Assembly: GCF_940670685.1 (NCBI RefSeq)
Contig: NZ_OW711693.1
Location: forward strand, 434,001 to 498,000
Direction of reading: 5' to 3'
DNA: 64,000 nucleotides
From: Anaeropeptidivorans aminofermentans
GTDB lineage: Bacteria; Bacillota; Clostridia; Lachnospirales; UBA5962
Positions 1 through 7,623 of this stretch are shown one piece after another (within the stretch, counting starts at the first letter, position 1; each line of letters starts with the position of its first letter). Made by a program: the position numbers and the translations under genes. The notes below the pieces were generated by a model, which was given only the letters and a program-made list of their open reading frames with translations, did not search any database and was not told where the DNA came from.

Positions 1-829
1 TACAAAAGATCAAATCCTGGTTATGGGTCTTTCACAGCACGGAACAAGCATTTCAACCTGTGAAGCTATGAAGAAGGCCAAGAGGGAAGGCTACTATACC
101 ATAGGAATTACAGAAGAATTAGGTTCACCTATAACAGAATTAACCGATGAAACGGTTCGCCTTGTTTGTGAGCAGGAAGAAATAGGCCCTGAAACAAGAG
201 GATATACAGAAAGCCTTTTTCAGTTTTATATATTAGCTATTGAAGCGGCAAAGGCCAAGGGGATTCTTGATGAGGCTCAATATAACAAGCTGAACGAAGA
301 TGCAAAATCCCTTATGGAAAATTTTGATACCATTGTCAATGAGAGTATCGCATGGTTTGAAAAACAAAAGCCCGGTCTTCTTGAAATGAATAAATCCTCC
401 ATATCAGGGTATGGGCCGAACTTTCCGACGGCTCTGGAAGCGAGGCTTAAGTTTTTTGAAACCTATGCAAAACCCTGCACAGGCTATGAACAGGAAGAGC
501 AGATGCACGGTCCCTTAAGGGCATATAATGCAAACAACTATATCTTTATGATAGGTTCCGGCGGACCGGAATTAGAGCGTTTACAGGCGCTTTCAAGATA
601 TTATAAAGAGGCCTTTACAAAGCATGTATACGTAATAACCTCAGAAGACATCGAAACGGGGGAGCAAGATTTAAAATTCAGCTACAAAACAACGGATATC
701 CTTTCTCCCATTATTTATGTTGTGCCATTCCAGGTGCTTTCAGCTTTATTGTGTGAAGCAGTTGGCATCGATACCAAGGTAAGCCCTGTGAAAAACCGCT
801 CCGTATCTTCCCATATGAAGAGAGGCTAA
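1..829 (+). CDS. SIS-domain sugar-phosphate isomerase/deglycase, 5' end outside the window
   Basis: The reading frame is open from base 2, so the first in-window ATG at 23 is internal: the residues before it (DQILV) complete the first beta strand of a SIS fold and run straight into GLSQHGTSIST, a typical phosphosugar-binding loop. A second SIS half follows from about NNYIFMIGSGG, and the E-x-x-HGP motif (EEQMHGP) between them is the sugar-isomerase signature of GlmS, AgaS and FrlB-type proteins. These act on amino-sugar 6-phosphates or on 6-phospho-fructosamine adducts in the cytosol. The next intact genes on this side encode a GntR/UTRA regulator and a mannose-family EIIA, the usual company of fructoselysine or glucoselysine deglycases, so a deglycase role is plausible. 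The exact substrate cannot be read from sequence. A hairpin terminator lies 39 bases after the stop. Confidence 0.85.
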   Translation, partial: TKDQILVMGLSQHGTSISTCEAMKKAKREGYYTIGITEELGSPITELTDETVRLVCEQEEIGPETRGYTESLFQFYILAIEAAKAKGILDEAQYNKLNEDAKSLMENFDTIVNESIAWFEKQKPGLLEMNKSSISGYGPNFPTALEARLKFFETYAKPCTGYEQEEQMHGPLRAYNANNYIFMIGSGGPELERLQALSRYYKEAFTKHVYVITSEDIETGEQDLKFSYKTTDILSPIIYVVPFQVLSALLCEAVGIDTKVSPVKNRSVSSHMKRG

Positions 830-867
830 AAAGTTAGAAGTTTTCCCTATTAATGCATTAAATATAT

Positions 868-898
868 AAGGGTTGTTAGGCACCGCCTAACAACCCTT
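868..898 (+). terminator. Hairpin after SIS gene
   Basis: A perfect 14-bp stem (AAGGGTTGTTAGGC paired with its complement) closes a 3-base loop 39 bases after the SIS stop codon. There is only a weak T run after it, so it may work with the AT-rich context or as an RNA-stabilising stem. Confidence 0.65.
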
Positions 899-1112
899 AA
901 CATTCAAATCTATCGATAAAAGAAAAAAATTCTTTACTGGTTTTTAAAGAGCAATCAATACATCCAGCCTGTACAGCATTAGCTGAAAGTAAAACTATAA
1001 GTACAGTGATACTATTCATATGAAATAATGTGTTTTAATAAATCCTTTTTATATTCAGTAAATTTAAAAAGCTTGTTCAGTATAGGAGTTTTTAAAGAAC
1101 CTTCAATATAAC

Positions 1113-1334
1113 TAGAGTGTGCTTGAAAAGTCCAACCCTGCCATAAAAGAAGTGTGACTTCTTCATGAAAATACTGGGAATATGCCGTGCAGTTTTGACC
1201 TAAAACGTCAAAACCTTGCCTCAATATTTTCGCATTGCACAAAAATATAAAGGTATGATATTCTGCGTTTTTCTCTTCGAATTCGCATTTTCTTGCAAAA
1301 TATCCACAGGTTGACTATTTTCTGACATTGCCTA
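1113..1334. mobile_element. MITE-like family A, degraded copy (A4)
   Basis: This stretch between the SIS gene and the GntR gene aligns in order with three better copies at 5520, 47476 and 58712: a left end GAGTGTGCTTGAAAAG, the internal block CCATAAAAG..GTGTGACTTC, a GCGTTTTTCTCTTCGAATTC block and a right end TTTTCTGACATTGCC. Both ends are flanked by TA. The copy is shortened and carries many substitutions, so it is old. An open minus-strand frame of 76 codons crosses it (1012-1242) but has no recognisable domain and no good ribosome binding site, so I do not call it a gene. The rest of 830-1340 holds only the hairpin at 868. Confidence 0.65.
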
Positions 1335-1340
1335 AAAATT

Positions 1341-2099
1341 TTAATCTAATTCTTGCTTTTCGAGTTGTATCTGCTCATCGTCCATTTTTTTGATTTCCAA
1401 AGTATTCGTTATGGAATACAGGTTTCCGATAAAATAATGATTTGTATACTCAAATAATAAATCACCTGTATGCCAAAACAAACTGTACTTAAGCAAAGCA
1501 ATGTCATCGCATTCAAGCCATTTTTTTTGTTCGGCTGTCGGCAGTGTGGCTGAGAATTCAGAGGATAAAAAGCTTCGGGTGATATTTTTACTTTGAAGAT
1601 ATTCATTGAGAGAGCCTTCAAGGGCCTTTACATTTATTTCAGGGACTACTTTAGCCGAAAGATAAGTATATGATAAGGCAAAAGGCTTCCCGTCGCCGTA
1701 CCTAAGCCTTATAAAGTAATGGATATAGTCCCCGTCTTCAAGCTCCATCATTTTAGCCAGAGACGGGTGTTCGCAGGCGCGGATTACCCTGTATTCAATG
1801 ACTTTTATACTGGGAACCATACCAAAATTAATAATATCTTGAGTAAGACTTTTCGTATGGTCACTGGCCATTTTTTTATGGCGCTCATGACTAACAAAGG
1901 AGCCTTTTCTTGGGGTGCGGGTGATGTATTTCTTTTCCCGAAGCCTTGTAAGGGCCTTATTAACGGTCATTCTGCTGGTGTTAAAGAGTTTGCAAAGCTC
2001 ATCTTCCGAGGGTATTTTATACCCATGGTCAAATTCCTTATTTTCAATCTTATCAATAAAGTATGCTTCAATTTCCAAATACTTTGGTATATCTTTCAT
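1341..2099 (-). CDS. GntR family transcriptional regulator with UTRA domain
   Basis: The 252-residue product has an N-terminal winged helix-turn-helix (about residues 5-70, including IPSEDELCKLFNTSRMTVNKAL) and a C-terminal UTRA ligand-binding domain (about 95-235) with the usual block ending in FEYTNHYF. This is the HutC subfamily of GntR repressors, which commonly sense sugar phosphates or amino-acid derivatives. A GGGAG ribosome binding site lies six bases before the ATG. It is transcribed away from the EIIA/HAD genes at 2865-3969, across an intergenic region filled with tandem repeats that each carry a TTGTATACA palindrome, the kind of site HutC-type repressors bind. It therefore probably controls that divergent pair and possibly the SIS operon entering from the left. 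The substrate is not known. Confidence 0.92.
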   Translation of the reverse strand: MKDIPKYLEIEAYFIDKIENKEFDHGYKIPSEDELCKLFNTSRMTVNKALTRLREKKYITRTPRKGSFVSHERHKKMASDHTKSLTQDIINFGMVPSIKVIEYRVIRACEHPSLAKMMELEDGDYIHYFIRLRYGDGKPFALSYTYLSAKVVPEINVKALEGSLNEYLQSKNITRSFLSSEFSATLPTAEQKKWLECDDIALLKYSLFWHTGDLLFEYTNHYFIGNLYSITNTLEIKKMDDEQIQLEKQELD

Positions 2100-2206
2100 A
2101 TGATTCTCCCTGAATATAAATATATATTATTTGTTCTCCTCTAGATATATCATAAGTGTAATTATTATTTATGCAGTTCTCTCCAAGAAATGTATTTGTG
2201 TTATGC

Positions 2207-2640
2207 CATAAGTATACTTTTACTCATACATTTTCCTTCGGGAAATGTATTCGTGAATCAAATCAAGCTTTGCTTGACTATCTTTATATTGTATACATAG
2301 TATAATTTTACTCATACATTTCTCTTCGTGAAATGTATTCGTGAATCAAATCAAGCTTTGCTTGATTATCTTTATATTGTATACATAGTATAATTTTACT
2401 CATACATTTCTCTTCGTGAAATGTATTCGTGAATCAAATCAAGCTGTGCTTGATTATCTTTATATTGTATACAAAAGTATAATTTTACTCATACATTTCT
2501 CTTCGTGAAATGTATTCGTGAATCAAATCAAGCTGTGCTTGATTATCTTTATATTGTATACAAAAGTATAATTTTACTCATACATTTCTCTTCGTGAAAT
2601 GTATTCGTGAATCAAATCAAGCTGTGCTTGATTTGATTCA
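2207..2640. repeat. Tandem array of five ~88-bp units
   Basis: Units starting near 2221, 2309, 2397, 2485 and 2574 repeat with spacing 88, 88, 89 and 89 bases; the last is cut short, and a partial, diverged unit precedes the first from about 2187. Each complete unit carries a short hairpin (ACATTTC..GAAATGT), a second hairpin (TCAAGC..GCTTGA) and the palindrome TTGTATACA (at 2289, 2377, 2465 and 2554). Two related GTATAC-type sites lie at 2212 and 2791. The array occupies the divergent promoter region between the GntR gene and the EIIA gene. No reading frame runs through it. Confidence 0.9.
2608..2640 (+). terminator. Hairpin closing the tandem array
   Basis: A perfect 15-bp stem TGAATCAAATCAAGC with a TGT loop ends the repeat array. 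Followed by an AT-rich stretch, it could stop transcription coming from either side or act as a boundary of the array. The function is an inference. Confidence 0.4.
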
Positions 2641-2814
2641 TATTATATCAGAACTTTGGGAAATAACAAACTATATAATTAATAAATATAAAATTTTGTC
2701 AAGTAATTAATGGATATTGCTTTATCGAGAAATACTGCCGATTGGAGAAGACAGAGCATTTCTTTTGAATTATATGGCTTGCCTTAAATAGTATATACAA
2801 ATATAATTCAGATG

Positions 2815-2823
2815 TGTTATAAT
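2815..2823 (+). promoter_or_regulatory. Extended -10 promoter for EIIA-HAD operon
   Basis: TG-T-TATAAT matches an extended -10 element 41 bases before the EIIA ATG. There is no good -35. A GTATATAC palindrome at 2791-2798 sits just upstream, where a repressor such as the divergent GntR protein could interfere with polymerase. Confidence 0.55.
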
Positions 2824-2864
2824 ATATAAAATTAATATGCAAAAATAGGAAAGGAAGTCTGACA

Positions 2865-3275
2865 ATGAACAGAATTATTCTTGCCTCCCACAGTAATCTT
2901 GCAAAGGGAATGTATGATTCTCTTAAGTTTTTCAATAACGACATAGAAGATTCGGTTTCATACATATGCGCTTATGAAGACGGGCTTAATTTTGAAAATA
3001 CCTTAAGAGAAACCCTTGATCATATCGATGGAGAAAATATCCTTGTATTTACAGATATTATAGGCGGAAGCATTAATCAAACTGCCGTTAAGTTTTTGAA
3101 GTCATACCCGATTCATGTCATTTCCGGCATGAACCTTCCCATGCTTCTGTCGGTGGTTTTTGCGCCGGAGGAGATTAATGATAAAAATATCGATGCATAT
3201 ATAACTCAGGGGAAAGACCAGATTGTTTATATGAATCCGTATATGGCGGATTTAGATGAGGCTCATGATGATTAA
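2865..3275 (+). CDS. PTS system EIIA component, mannose/fructose/sorbose family
   Basis: The 136-residue protein has the EIIA-Man fold with the phosphoryl-accepting histidine at residue 9 (ILASHS) and the TDIIGGS and SGMNLPML blocks of this family. It would take phosphate from HPr and pass it to a mannose-type EIIB. The matching EIIB, EIIC and EIID are not adjacent here; they may lie left of the window, or this EIIA may serve another complex (a second, better-placed EIIA is at 54517). An AGGAAAGGAAG ribosome binding site precedes the ATG. It is 25 bases upstream of a HAD phosphatase with which it forms a two-gene operon. Confidence 0.9.
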   Translation: MNRIILASHSNLAKGMYDSLKFFNNDIEDSVSYICAYEDGLNFENTLRETLDHIDGENILVFTDIIGGSINQTAVKFLKSYPIHVISGMNLPMLLSVVFAPEEINDKNIDAYITQGKDQIVYMNPYMADLDEAHDD

Positions 3276-3300
3276 ATAATGGTATAAGGAGCATTGCTTT

Positions 3301-3969
3301 ATGAATTTAAAAGCTGTTTTATTCGATATGGATGGTTTGCTGCTGGATACAGAAAGGCTGCAAATGGATTGCTGGAAAAAGACCGTTGAAGCTCATAATC
3401 TTGATTTTGACCCCAATATTATGCTTAAGGCCATAGGCGGCTCAAACGGAGAATTCACCCGGTTTATTCGTGAGCAATACGGGGAAGATTTTTCTTTAAA
3501 GGATTTTTTTCATAAAAAGAATGTAATCTTAGATGACCATATTCAAAAACACGGCGTGCCTGTTAAAAAAGGCGCTTTGGAATTGCTTGATTTTTTAGAT
3601 GAAAATAATATAAAGAAATATATCGTAACCTCAACTTATGAAGAAAGGGCTCATATTTTTTTAAACAGCGCTTCCATAATCCACAGGTTTGAAAAAATTA
3701 TCACAGGCTCCCCGGATACCCCGTCAAAGCCGGACCCCTACCTTTATAACCGCTGTATAGAAGTATCCGGCCTTCATAAAGAAAACTGCATCGCCCTTGA
3801 AGATTCCATTAACGGAATAACTGCATGCCATGCGGCAAAGTTAAATGTTATAGGCGTCCCTGATTTGCTTGATTTAAGCCAAGTCCGATCCCCCTATTTA
3901 ATAGGAATAAAAAATGATTTGCTTGAAATAATGTACTGGCTGGAAGATGAAATAAAGATGGTATCATAA
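3301..3969 (+). CDS. HAD superfamily phosphatase, beta-phosphoglucomutase-like
   Basis: The 222-residue protein carries all HAD motifs: nucleophile and acid Asp9/Asp11 in FDMDG, Thr110-Ser111 after a hydrophobic strand, Lys143 (SKPDP) and Glu167-Asp168 (ALEDS). The cap between motif I and II is the small helical type of beta-phosphoglucomutases and sugar phosphatases. It follows the EIIA gene closely and probably acts on a sugar phosphate from the same pathway. It resembles the HAD protein at 56513, which also sits in a mannose-PTS operon, so the two loci share a gene pattern. Substrate unknown. Confidence 0.88.
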   Translation: MNLKAVLFDMDGLLLDTERLQMDCWKKTVEAHNLDFDPNIMLKAIGGSNGEFTRFIREQYGEDFSLKDFFHKKNVILDDHIQKHGVPVKKGALELLDFLDENNIKKYIVTSTYEERAHIFLNSASIIHRFEKIITGSPDTPSKPDPYLYNRCIEVSGLHKENCIALEDSINGITACHAAKLNVIGVPDLLDLSQVRSPYLIGIKNDLLEIMYWLEDEIKMVS

Positions 3970-4036
3970 TGTTTATCTTAATAAAAATAATCTTAAAATC
4001 ATAGAACATTTCAATAAATATTCTTTTACAGATAGC

Positions 4037-4091
4037 AAAGGCCTTTTATCTTTTATCTGCGACTTATTAGTTTTTACAGATAAAGGCCTTT
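4037..4091 (+). terminator. Inverted repeat after HAD gene
   Basis: AAAGGCCTTTTATCT and its near-complement AGATAAAGGCCTTT (one bulged T) enclose a 26-base loop, 68 bases after the HAD stop. The long loop and lack of a T tract make it a weak intrinsic terminator. Confidence 0.45.
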
Positions 4092-4175
4092 AAATTATAA
4101 TCCTACTGTGAAGCATTTCTATAAATATTGCGTAAACGTATAAAAGCATTTATCTGAAGTAATATCATAATAAAC

Positions 4176-4203
4176 TTGACAAAATAAAGCCTAATTGTAT
4201 AAT
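4176..4203 (+). promoter_or_regulatory. Promoter of the erm leader
   Basis: A perfect TTGACA (4176-4181) and a perfect TATAAT (4198-4203) are separated by 16 bases. Transcription would start near 4210, about 30 bases before the leader peptide. Confidence 0.85.
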
Positions 4204-4240
4204 AGTAAATATAATTTACTTTTGGAGGATTCATACATCT

Positions 4241-4270
4241 ATGTGTTGTTTTATTCGCATTCGTAAATAA
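4241..4270 (+). CDS. Erm leader peptide MCCFIRIRK
   Basis: A 9-codon reading frame, ATG TGT TGT TTT ATT CGC ATT CGT AAA TAA, begins 12 bases after a GGAGG. Codons 6-8 read Arg-Ile-Arg. The known ErmD-type leader has Arg-Leu-Arg at the same codons 6-8, and this +X+ pattern makes ribosomes stall when a macrolide or ketolide is bound. The peptide is therefore likely to be the drug sensor of the downstream methyltransferase gene: stalling over codons 4-8 would mask a segment that can otherwise pair with bases just before the erm ribosome binding site. The comparison with ErmDL is from memory of that system. Confidence 0.75.
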   Translation: MCCFIRIRK

Positions 4271-4328
4271 GGTGTACAGAATAAGGAAAGTATAGCATAT
4301 ACTACCTTTATTTTTGTATACCTTTTTT
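4269..4328 (+). terminator. Attenuator hairpin between leader peptide and erm
   Basis: A long hairpin starts at the leader stop codon: AAGGTGTACA pairs with TGTATACCTT (one G-U), then AATAAGG with CCTTTATT, then AGTATA-GCA-TATACT at the tip. It is followed directly by TTTTTT, the form of an intrinsic terminator. The leader codons TTTTATTCG (4250-4258) can instead pair with CGAATAAAA (4335-4343) next to the methyltransferase start, which gives competing structures as in attenuated erm genes. Confidence 0.8.
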
Positions 4329-4361
4329 CGACCCGAATAAAATCGAAGAGGTGTATTTTTT

Positions 4362-5156
4362 ATGTCCAAAAATAAAAATAACAGGCAAAATCCGCCTGTT
4401 TGGGTATCTCAGAATTTTTTAACAAGCCACAAAACCATTCAAAGGCTGCTTTCGAAAACAACGATTTCCCATAAAGACCATCTAATTGAAATAGGCCCCG
4501 GAAAGGGCCATACAACAAGTCATCTTATTGAACTATGTAAAAAGGTAACGGCTGTTGAAATAGACAGGAAGCTATATGAAAGGCTTCTTGAAAAGTTCAG
4601 AAACACTAAAAACTTAACCTTATATAATCATGATTTTCTTCAATGGAATCTGCCTTCTGCCGGAGGGTATAAAGTTTTTTCAAACATTCCCTTCTGTCAT
4701 ACAACGGCAATTATCCATAAGCTTACGGATAATAAAAACCCCCCGAAAGAAACATGGCTTATAATGGAAAAGGGCGCTGCCAAAAGATTTTCAGGGAAGC
4801 CTTGTGAAAGCCAAAAATCTCTTATGTTGAAGCCGTTTTTTGATATCGACATTATTTATCATTTTCTCCGCGACGATTTTCACCCTAAACCAGGGGTTGA
4901 TGTTGTTATGATTTATTTAAAGAAAAAAGAGCGGCCGGATATCATGCCTGCCCAAAAGAAACTATATAAAAAATTTATTGAAAAAGCTTATGAAAATAAA
5001 GGCTCGGGTTTGCGCAGGCTCTTTACAAAAAAGCAATTAACACGGGCTTTTAAAGAAGCGGGGCTTAACGAATTTTATTCAGGTGAAATCCTCTATGTGC
5101 AGTGGCTTTGCCTTTTTCGATGCTATTGCAAATATGTTCTTTCCATTAGAGAATAA
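4362..5156 (+). CDS. erm: Erm-type 23S rRNA (adenine-N6) methyltransferase
   Basis: The 264-residue protein is a KsgA/Erm-fold methyltransferase that would dimethylate A2058 of 23S rRNA and give macrolide-lincosamide-streptogramin B resistance. Motif X (SQNFL, 16-20), SAM motif I (EIGPGKG, 43-49), the acidic motif II (VEIDRK), motif IV NIPF (108-111), the block MEKGAAKRF (135-143) and FHPKPGVD (173-180) are all present. MEKGAAKRF and the lack of a KsgA-type C-terminal domain favour Erm, near the ErmD/ErmK group, over KsgA. The attenuator leader with a short peptide directly upstream supports this. The spacing from an AGAGGTG ribosome binding site fits the chosen start. It is monocistronic, between two terminators. 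No transposase or recombinase flanks it, so there is no direct sign of recent mobility. Confidence 0.88.
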   Translation: MSKNKNNRQNPPVWVSQNFLTSHKTIQRLLSKTTISHKDHLIEIGPGKGHTTSHLIELCKKVTAVEIDRKLYERLLEKFRNTKNLTLYNHDFLQWNLPSAGGYKVFSNIPFCHTTAIIHKLTDNKNPPKETWLIMEKGAAKRFSGKPCESQKSLMLKPFFDIDIIYHFLRDDFHPKPGVDVVMIYLKKKERPDIMPAQKKLYKKFIEKAYENKGSGLRRLFTKKQLTRAFKEAGLNEFYSGEILYVQWLCLFRCYCKYVLSIRE

Positions 5157-5250
5157 TATTCTTTAAAAAATGCAAGGTTAAACTCCTTAAAGAGACTTGC
5201 CGGAAATTAAGGTTACACTTTCCTGAAAATTTAATCGTTAAGCTCTGATT

Positions 5251-5298
5251 AAAAAGCTGATGCCTCTGGGAAAATCCTCAGAAAGCATCAGCTTTTAT
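5251..5298 (+). terminator. Intrinsic terminator after erm
   Basis: AAAAGCTGATGC and GCATCAGCTTTT form a 12-bp stem with an inner TCTG/CAGA extension, 95 bases after the erm stop, ending in a T run. Confidence 0.8.
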
Positions 5299-5407
5299 CG
5301 GCATAATGAAAAATCAATCCTCATTTGTCAAATTATAAAATTCCTCATTAAATTGCATTCCTATTCTTTTAACTTCTCCCAATACCCGGTCAATCCCTTT
5401 TTCTGTA

Positions 5408-5833
5408 TATAGTAAAATAGTTTAATTATAGTAACAAAAACCGTATATTTTGAGTGGCTTAATATAAGTGCTTCTATTATATTAGGCCGTTTATGAAAAA
5501 TGGATTTTTGTTATTACCCTAGGGCGTGTCTGAAAACTCCAAACTCTAGGCTATTTTGCCATAAAACGTGACTTCCTCATCGGAAATACTCAAAATAGCA
5601 CCGCTATTTCTGCGTTTTTCTTCTCAGAATTTTTGCTTCGCAAAAATCACGCTGCGCGTGACCGGACTTCTTTCCGGTTCCATTCGAATTCACATTTTCT
5701 TGCAAACAATACTTTTTCAGCTTGCAAGCTGAAAAATGTATCTCTGCTGTAAAATGATAAATAAACTTTAGTTTATTTATCATTCTTGTCGGTTTGACCG
5801 TTTTCAGACACTGCCTAAGGATATTTTACTATA
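5408..5833. mobile_element. Family B foldback element (B1) split by a family A insertion
   Basis: The left part (5408-5519) starts TATAGTAAAATAG and reads through the family B block (..AACAAAAACCGTATATTTTG..GGCTTAATATAAG..); the right part (5818-5833) ends TATTTTACTATA. Intact B copies elsewhere are about 125-130 bp, so the 300-bp interruption is an insertion. The rest of 5157-6124 has no gene. Confidence 0.8.
5520..5817. mobile_element. MITE-like family A element (A1), inserted in B1
   Basis: A 298-bp element bounded by TA on both sides, with imperfect terminal inverted repeats GGGCGTGTCTGAAAAC (left) and the complement of GGCAGTGTCTGAAAAC (right). Inside are several perfect palindromes, such as TTTTTCAGC/GCTGAAAAA and AATAAAC..GTTTATT. 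Removing it with one TA restores a normal family B sequence, which identifies TA as the duplicated target. Confidence 0.85.
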
Positions 5834-5986
5834 AAATCAGTTATGAGCCGATATTTCTATCTCTTCCTTCATATATTTGACATAAAGAGTATTTCTTTAC
5901 TTCAAATCCCCCTTGTTTTACCATAAAAAACAAAATATATCGACTTTTCCAGGAGCTGTTTGTTTTGAAAGTCAATGTTAAAGCTG

Positions 5987-6030
5987 CAAAAAAGACATTG
6001 TTTCCCTTGATGGAAAACAATGTCTTTTTA
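5987..6030 (-). terminator. Terminator of the APC permease gene
   Basis: AAAAAGACATTGTTTCC pairs with GGAAAACAATGTCTTTTT (one bulged A) around a 6-base loop, with a T run on both strands. It lies about 95 bases past the permease stop, so it serves that minus-strand gene and may act in both directions. Confidence 0.8.
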
Positions 6031-6124
6031 AAATTATTATATGATTTGTTTTTGAAAATTAAGCGTTAGATTTCTTTGCTGTGTATGCTTAATTCTATTT
6101 AAAACTGTCTTTTGATTTTTCAGT

Positions 6125-7453
6125 TTATTTATTATAGTAGCGCTTTACGAGCATATATACCGGCAGGCCCAATAAGGTGATGGCAATGCTGCCGATGGAC
6201 AGAATCCTAGGGCCGCTTCCAGACAGGAACAGCTGGCTTGCCATTACATAGAGGCCGCTTAAAATGGCCAGAATAGGAATAACGGGATATAAAGGCACTT
6301 TGTACTTACGCGGAAGGTCTGGTTTTGTCCTGCGAAGCTTCATAACACAAGCGAAGGTTAAAGTATAGAAAATCCAGCAGGAGAAGACTGCAAGATCCGT
6401 CAGCATATCAAATTTGCCGCTTAAAGAATAAAGGCAGGCTAAAAATCCTACTAAGATAATAGAATTGGCAGGAACCTGATTTTTGTTCAGGCTGCTTAGG
6501 CGGCGGCTTGCAGGCAAAGTGTTCTGGCAGGCCAGCAAATAAGCCACCCGGGAACCGGACATCAGAAATCCGTTGGCAGCGCCGATAACGGAGATGATAA
6601 TGCCGATTTTAATCAGCAAACCGCCTGTCGGCCCGAAAATCTCCATTGCCACGGCGGAAGCGGGAGACTCCAGATTCATCAGCTGGTCCGCCGGTATTAC
6701 CCATAAATAGGCCATATTAATGATGAAATATACCGCCATGATAATAGAAACACCGCCGACGATTGCTCGGGGAAGGTCTCTACCGGGGTTTTTCATTTCG
6801 CCTGCGATAGTACCTACATTAGTCCAGCCCTCGAAGGCAAAAAGCACTGCCAGGAGCGTAGAGCCGAGAACGGCTGCCGAGTTTTTACCCTCTGCCACCA
6901 TCGGGGTAAAGATAGGGTGATTTCCGCTGCCGAAAATAAAGCCAAAAATCATCAGCAGGAACAGCGGTATCAATTTGCATATGGTGGAAACTACTTGAAT
7001 GCCGCCTGCGGTTTTAGAGCCTAATGCGTTCAAAGCCACTAAGGCGATGATTACTGCCATAGCTATGGGAAGAGCGTACTGCATGCCTAAGAAGGCACCC
7101 AGTTCTGAGCCGACCTTAACGCCGTACCCGGCCAGAAAGGCAGGATAGAAGATTACTGTCTGCATCCAGCCGGCCAAAAAACCGATTTTTTCATTATAGA
7201 CCTCACCCAGATAAGCTACCATACCGCCGGTTTTTGGAATCAGAACCGCCACCTCCGCAAAGGTGAGCGCGGCCACGATGCTTGCAAAACCACCGACAAT
7301 CCACGCCAGCATACCCATACCGGGAGCACCGCCTGTGGCCTGATAAATGGCATACGGCTTGAAAAATACGCCGGCGCCGATGACGCAGCCTACGACAATA
7401 GACATGGCCGTTGCAACGCCTAAATTCTTTTTAAGTCCTTGATTATTTTCCAT
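6125..7453 (-). CDS. APC superfamily amino acid permease
   Basis: About 442 residues with twelve hydrophobic segments and the N-terminal APC signature VGCVIGAGVFFKP in the first transmembrane helix. The GIVNAM/WxNVGTIAGEMKNPGRDLP region after helix 6 is typical of the LAT/SteT-like amino acid exchangers, so it probably imports or exchanges neutral amino acids. I place the start at ATG 7453 (protein MENNQGLKKN) because a GGAG lies upstream of it; an in-frame TTG ten codons earlier has no ribosome binding site. Upstream on the same strand is a flavodoxin pseudogene, and the gene has its own terminator. Confidence 0.9.
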   Translation of the reverse strand: MENNQGLKKNLGVATAMSIVVGCVIGAGVFFKPYAIYQATGGAPGMGMLAWIVGGFASIVAALTFAEVAVLIPKTGGMVAYLGEVYNEKIGFLAGWMQTVIFYPAFLAGYGVKVGSELGAFLGMQYALPIAMAVIIALVALNALGSKTAGGIQVVSTICKLIPLFLLMIFGFIFGSGNHPIFTPMVAEGKNSAAVLGSTLLAVLFAFEGWTNVGTIAGEMKNPGRDLPRAIVGGVSIIMAVYFIINMAYLWVIPADQLMNLESPASAVAMEIFGPTGGLLIKIGIIISVIGAANGFLMSGSRVAYLLACQNTLPASRRLSSLNKNQVPANSIILVGFLACLYSLSGKFDMLTDLAVFSCWIFYTLTFACVMKLRRTKPDLPRKYKVPLYPVIPILAILSGLYVMASQLFLSGSGPRILSIGSIAITLLGLPVYMLVKRYYNK

Positions 7454-7623
7454 GTAATTTCTTTTCTCCTTTGCTATCTGCAAAAAATATGTTTGTTTTC
7501 TTTAAACCGCCGATGAAATAATAGCGATTAAGCCTAAAGGATAGGCTGTACGTACTTTTTTTGTGACAATGGTGGAAAAGGATTTTTTGAAAATAAGCTG
7601 CTGAATATGTTTCTTTATGAATC

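Noticed and set aside
1012-1242. 76-codon minus-strand frame between the SIS and GntR genes
   Set aside because: It runs through the degraded family A element, has no ribosome binding site or recognisable domain, and its composition matches non-coding repeats.
2207-2640. CRISPR array
   Set aside because: The 88-bp units are nearly identical over their whole length with no unique spacers, and no cas genes are nearby.
4103-4369. 88-codon minus-strand frame over the erm leader
   Set aside because: It is antisense to the promoter, leader peptide and attenuator of erm, which explain this sequence better.
4362-5156. KsgA 16S rRNA dimethyltransferase
   Set aside because: The MEKGAAKRF block and the attenuator with leader peptide fit Erm; KsgA genes do not have such leaders.
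5520-5817. Possible CRISPR-like or small-RNA array because of many palindromes
   Set aside because: There are no regularly spaced identical direct repeats; the palindromes belong to one TA-flanked element present in other places.
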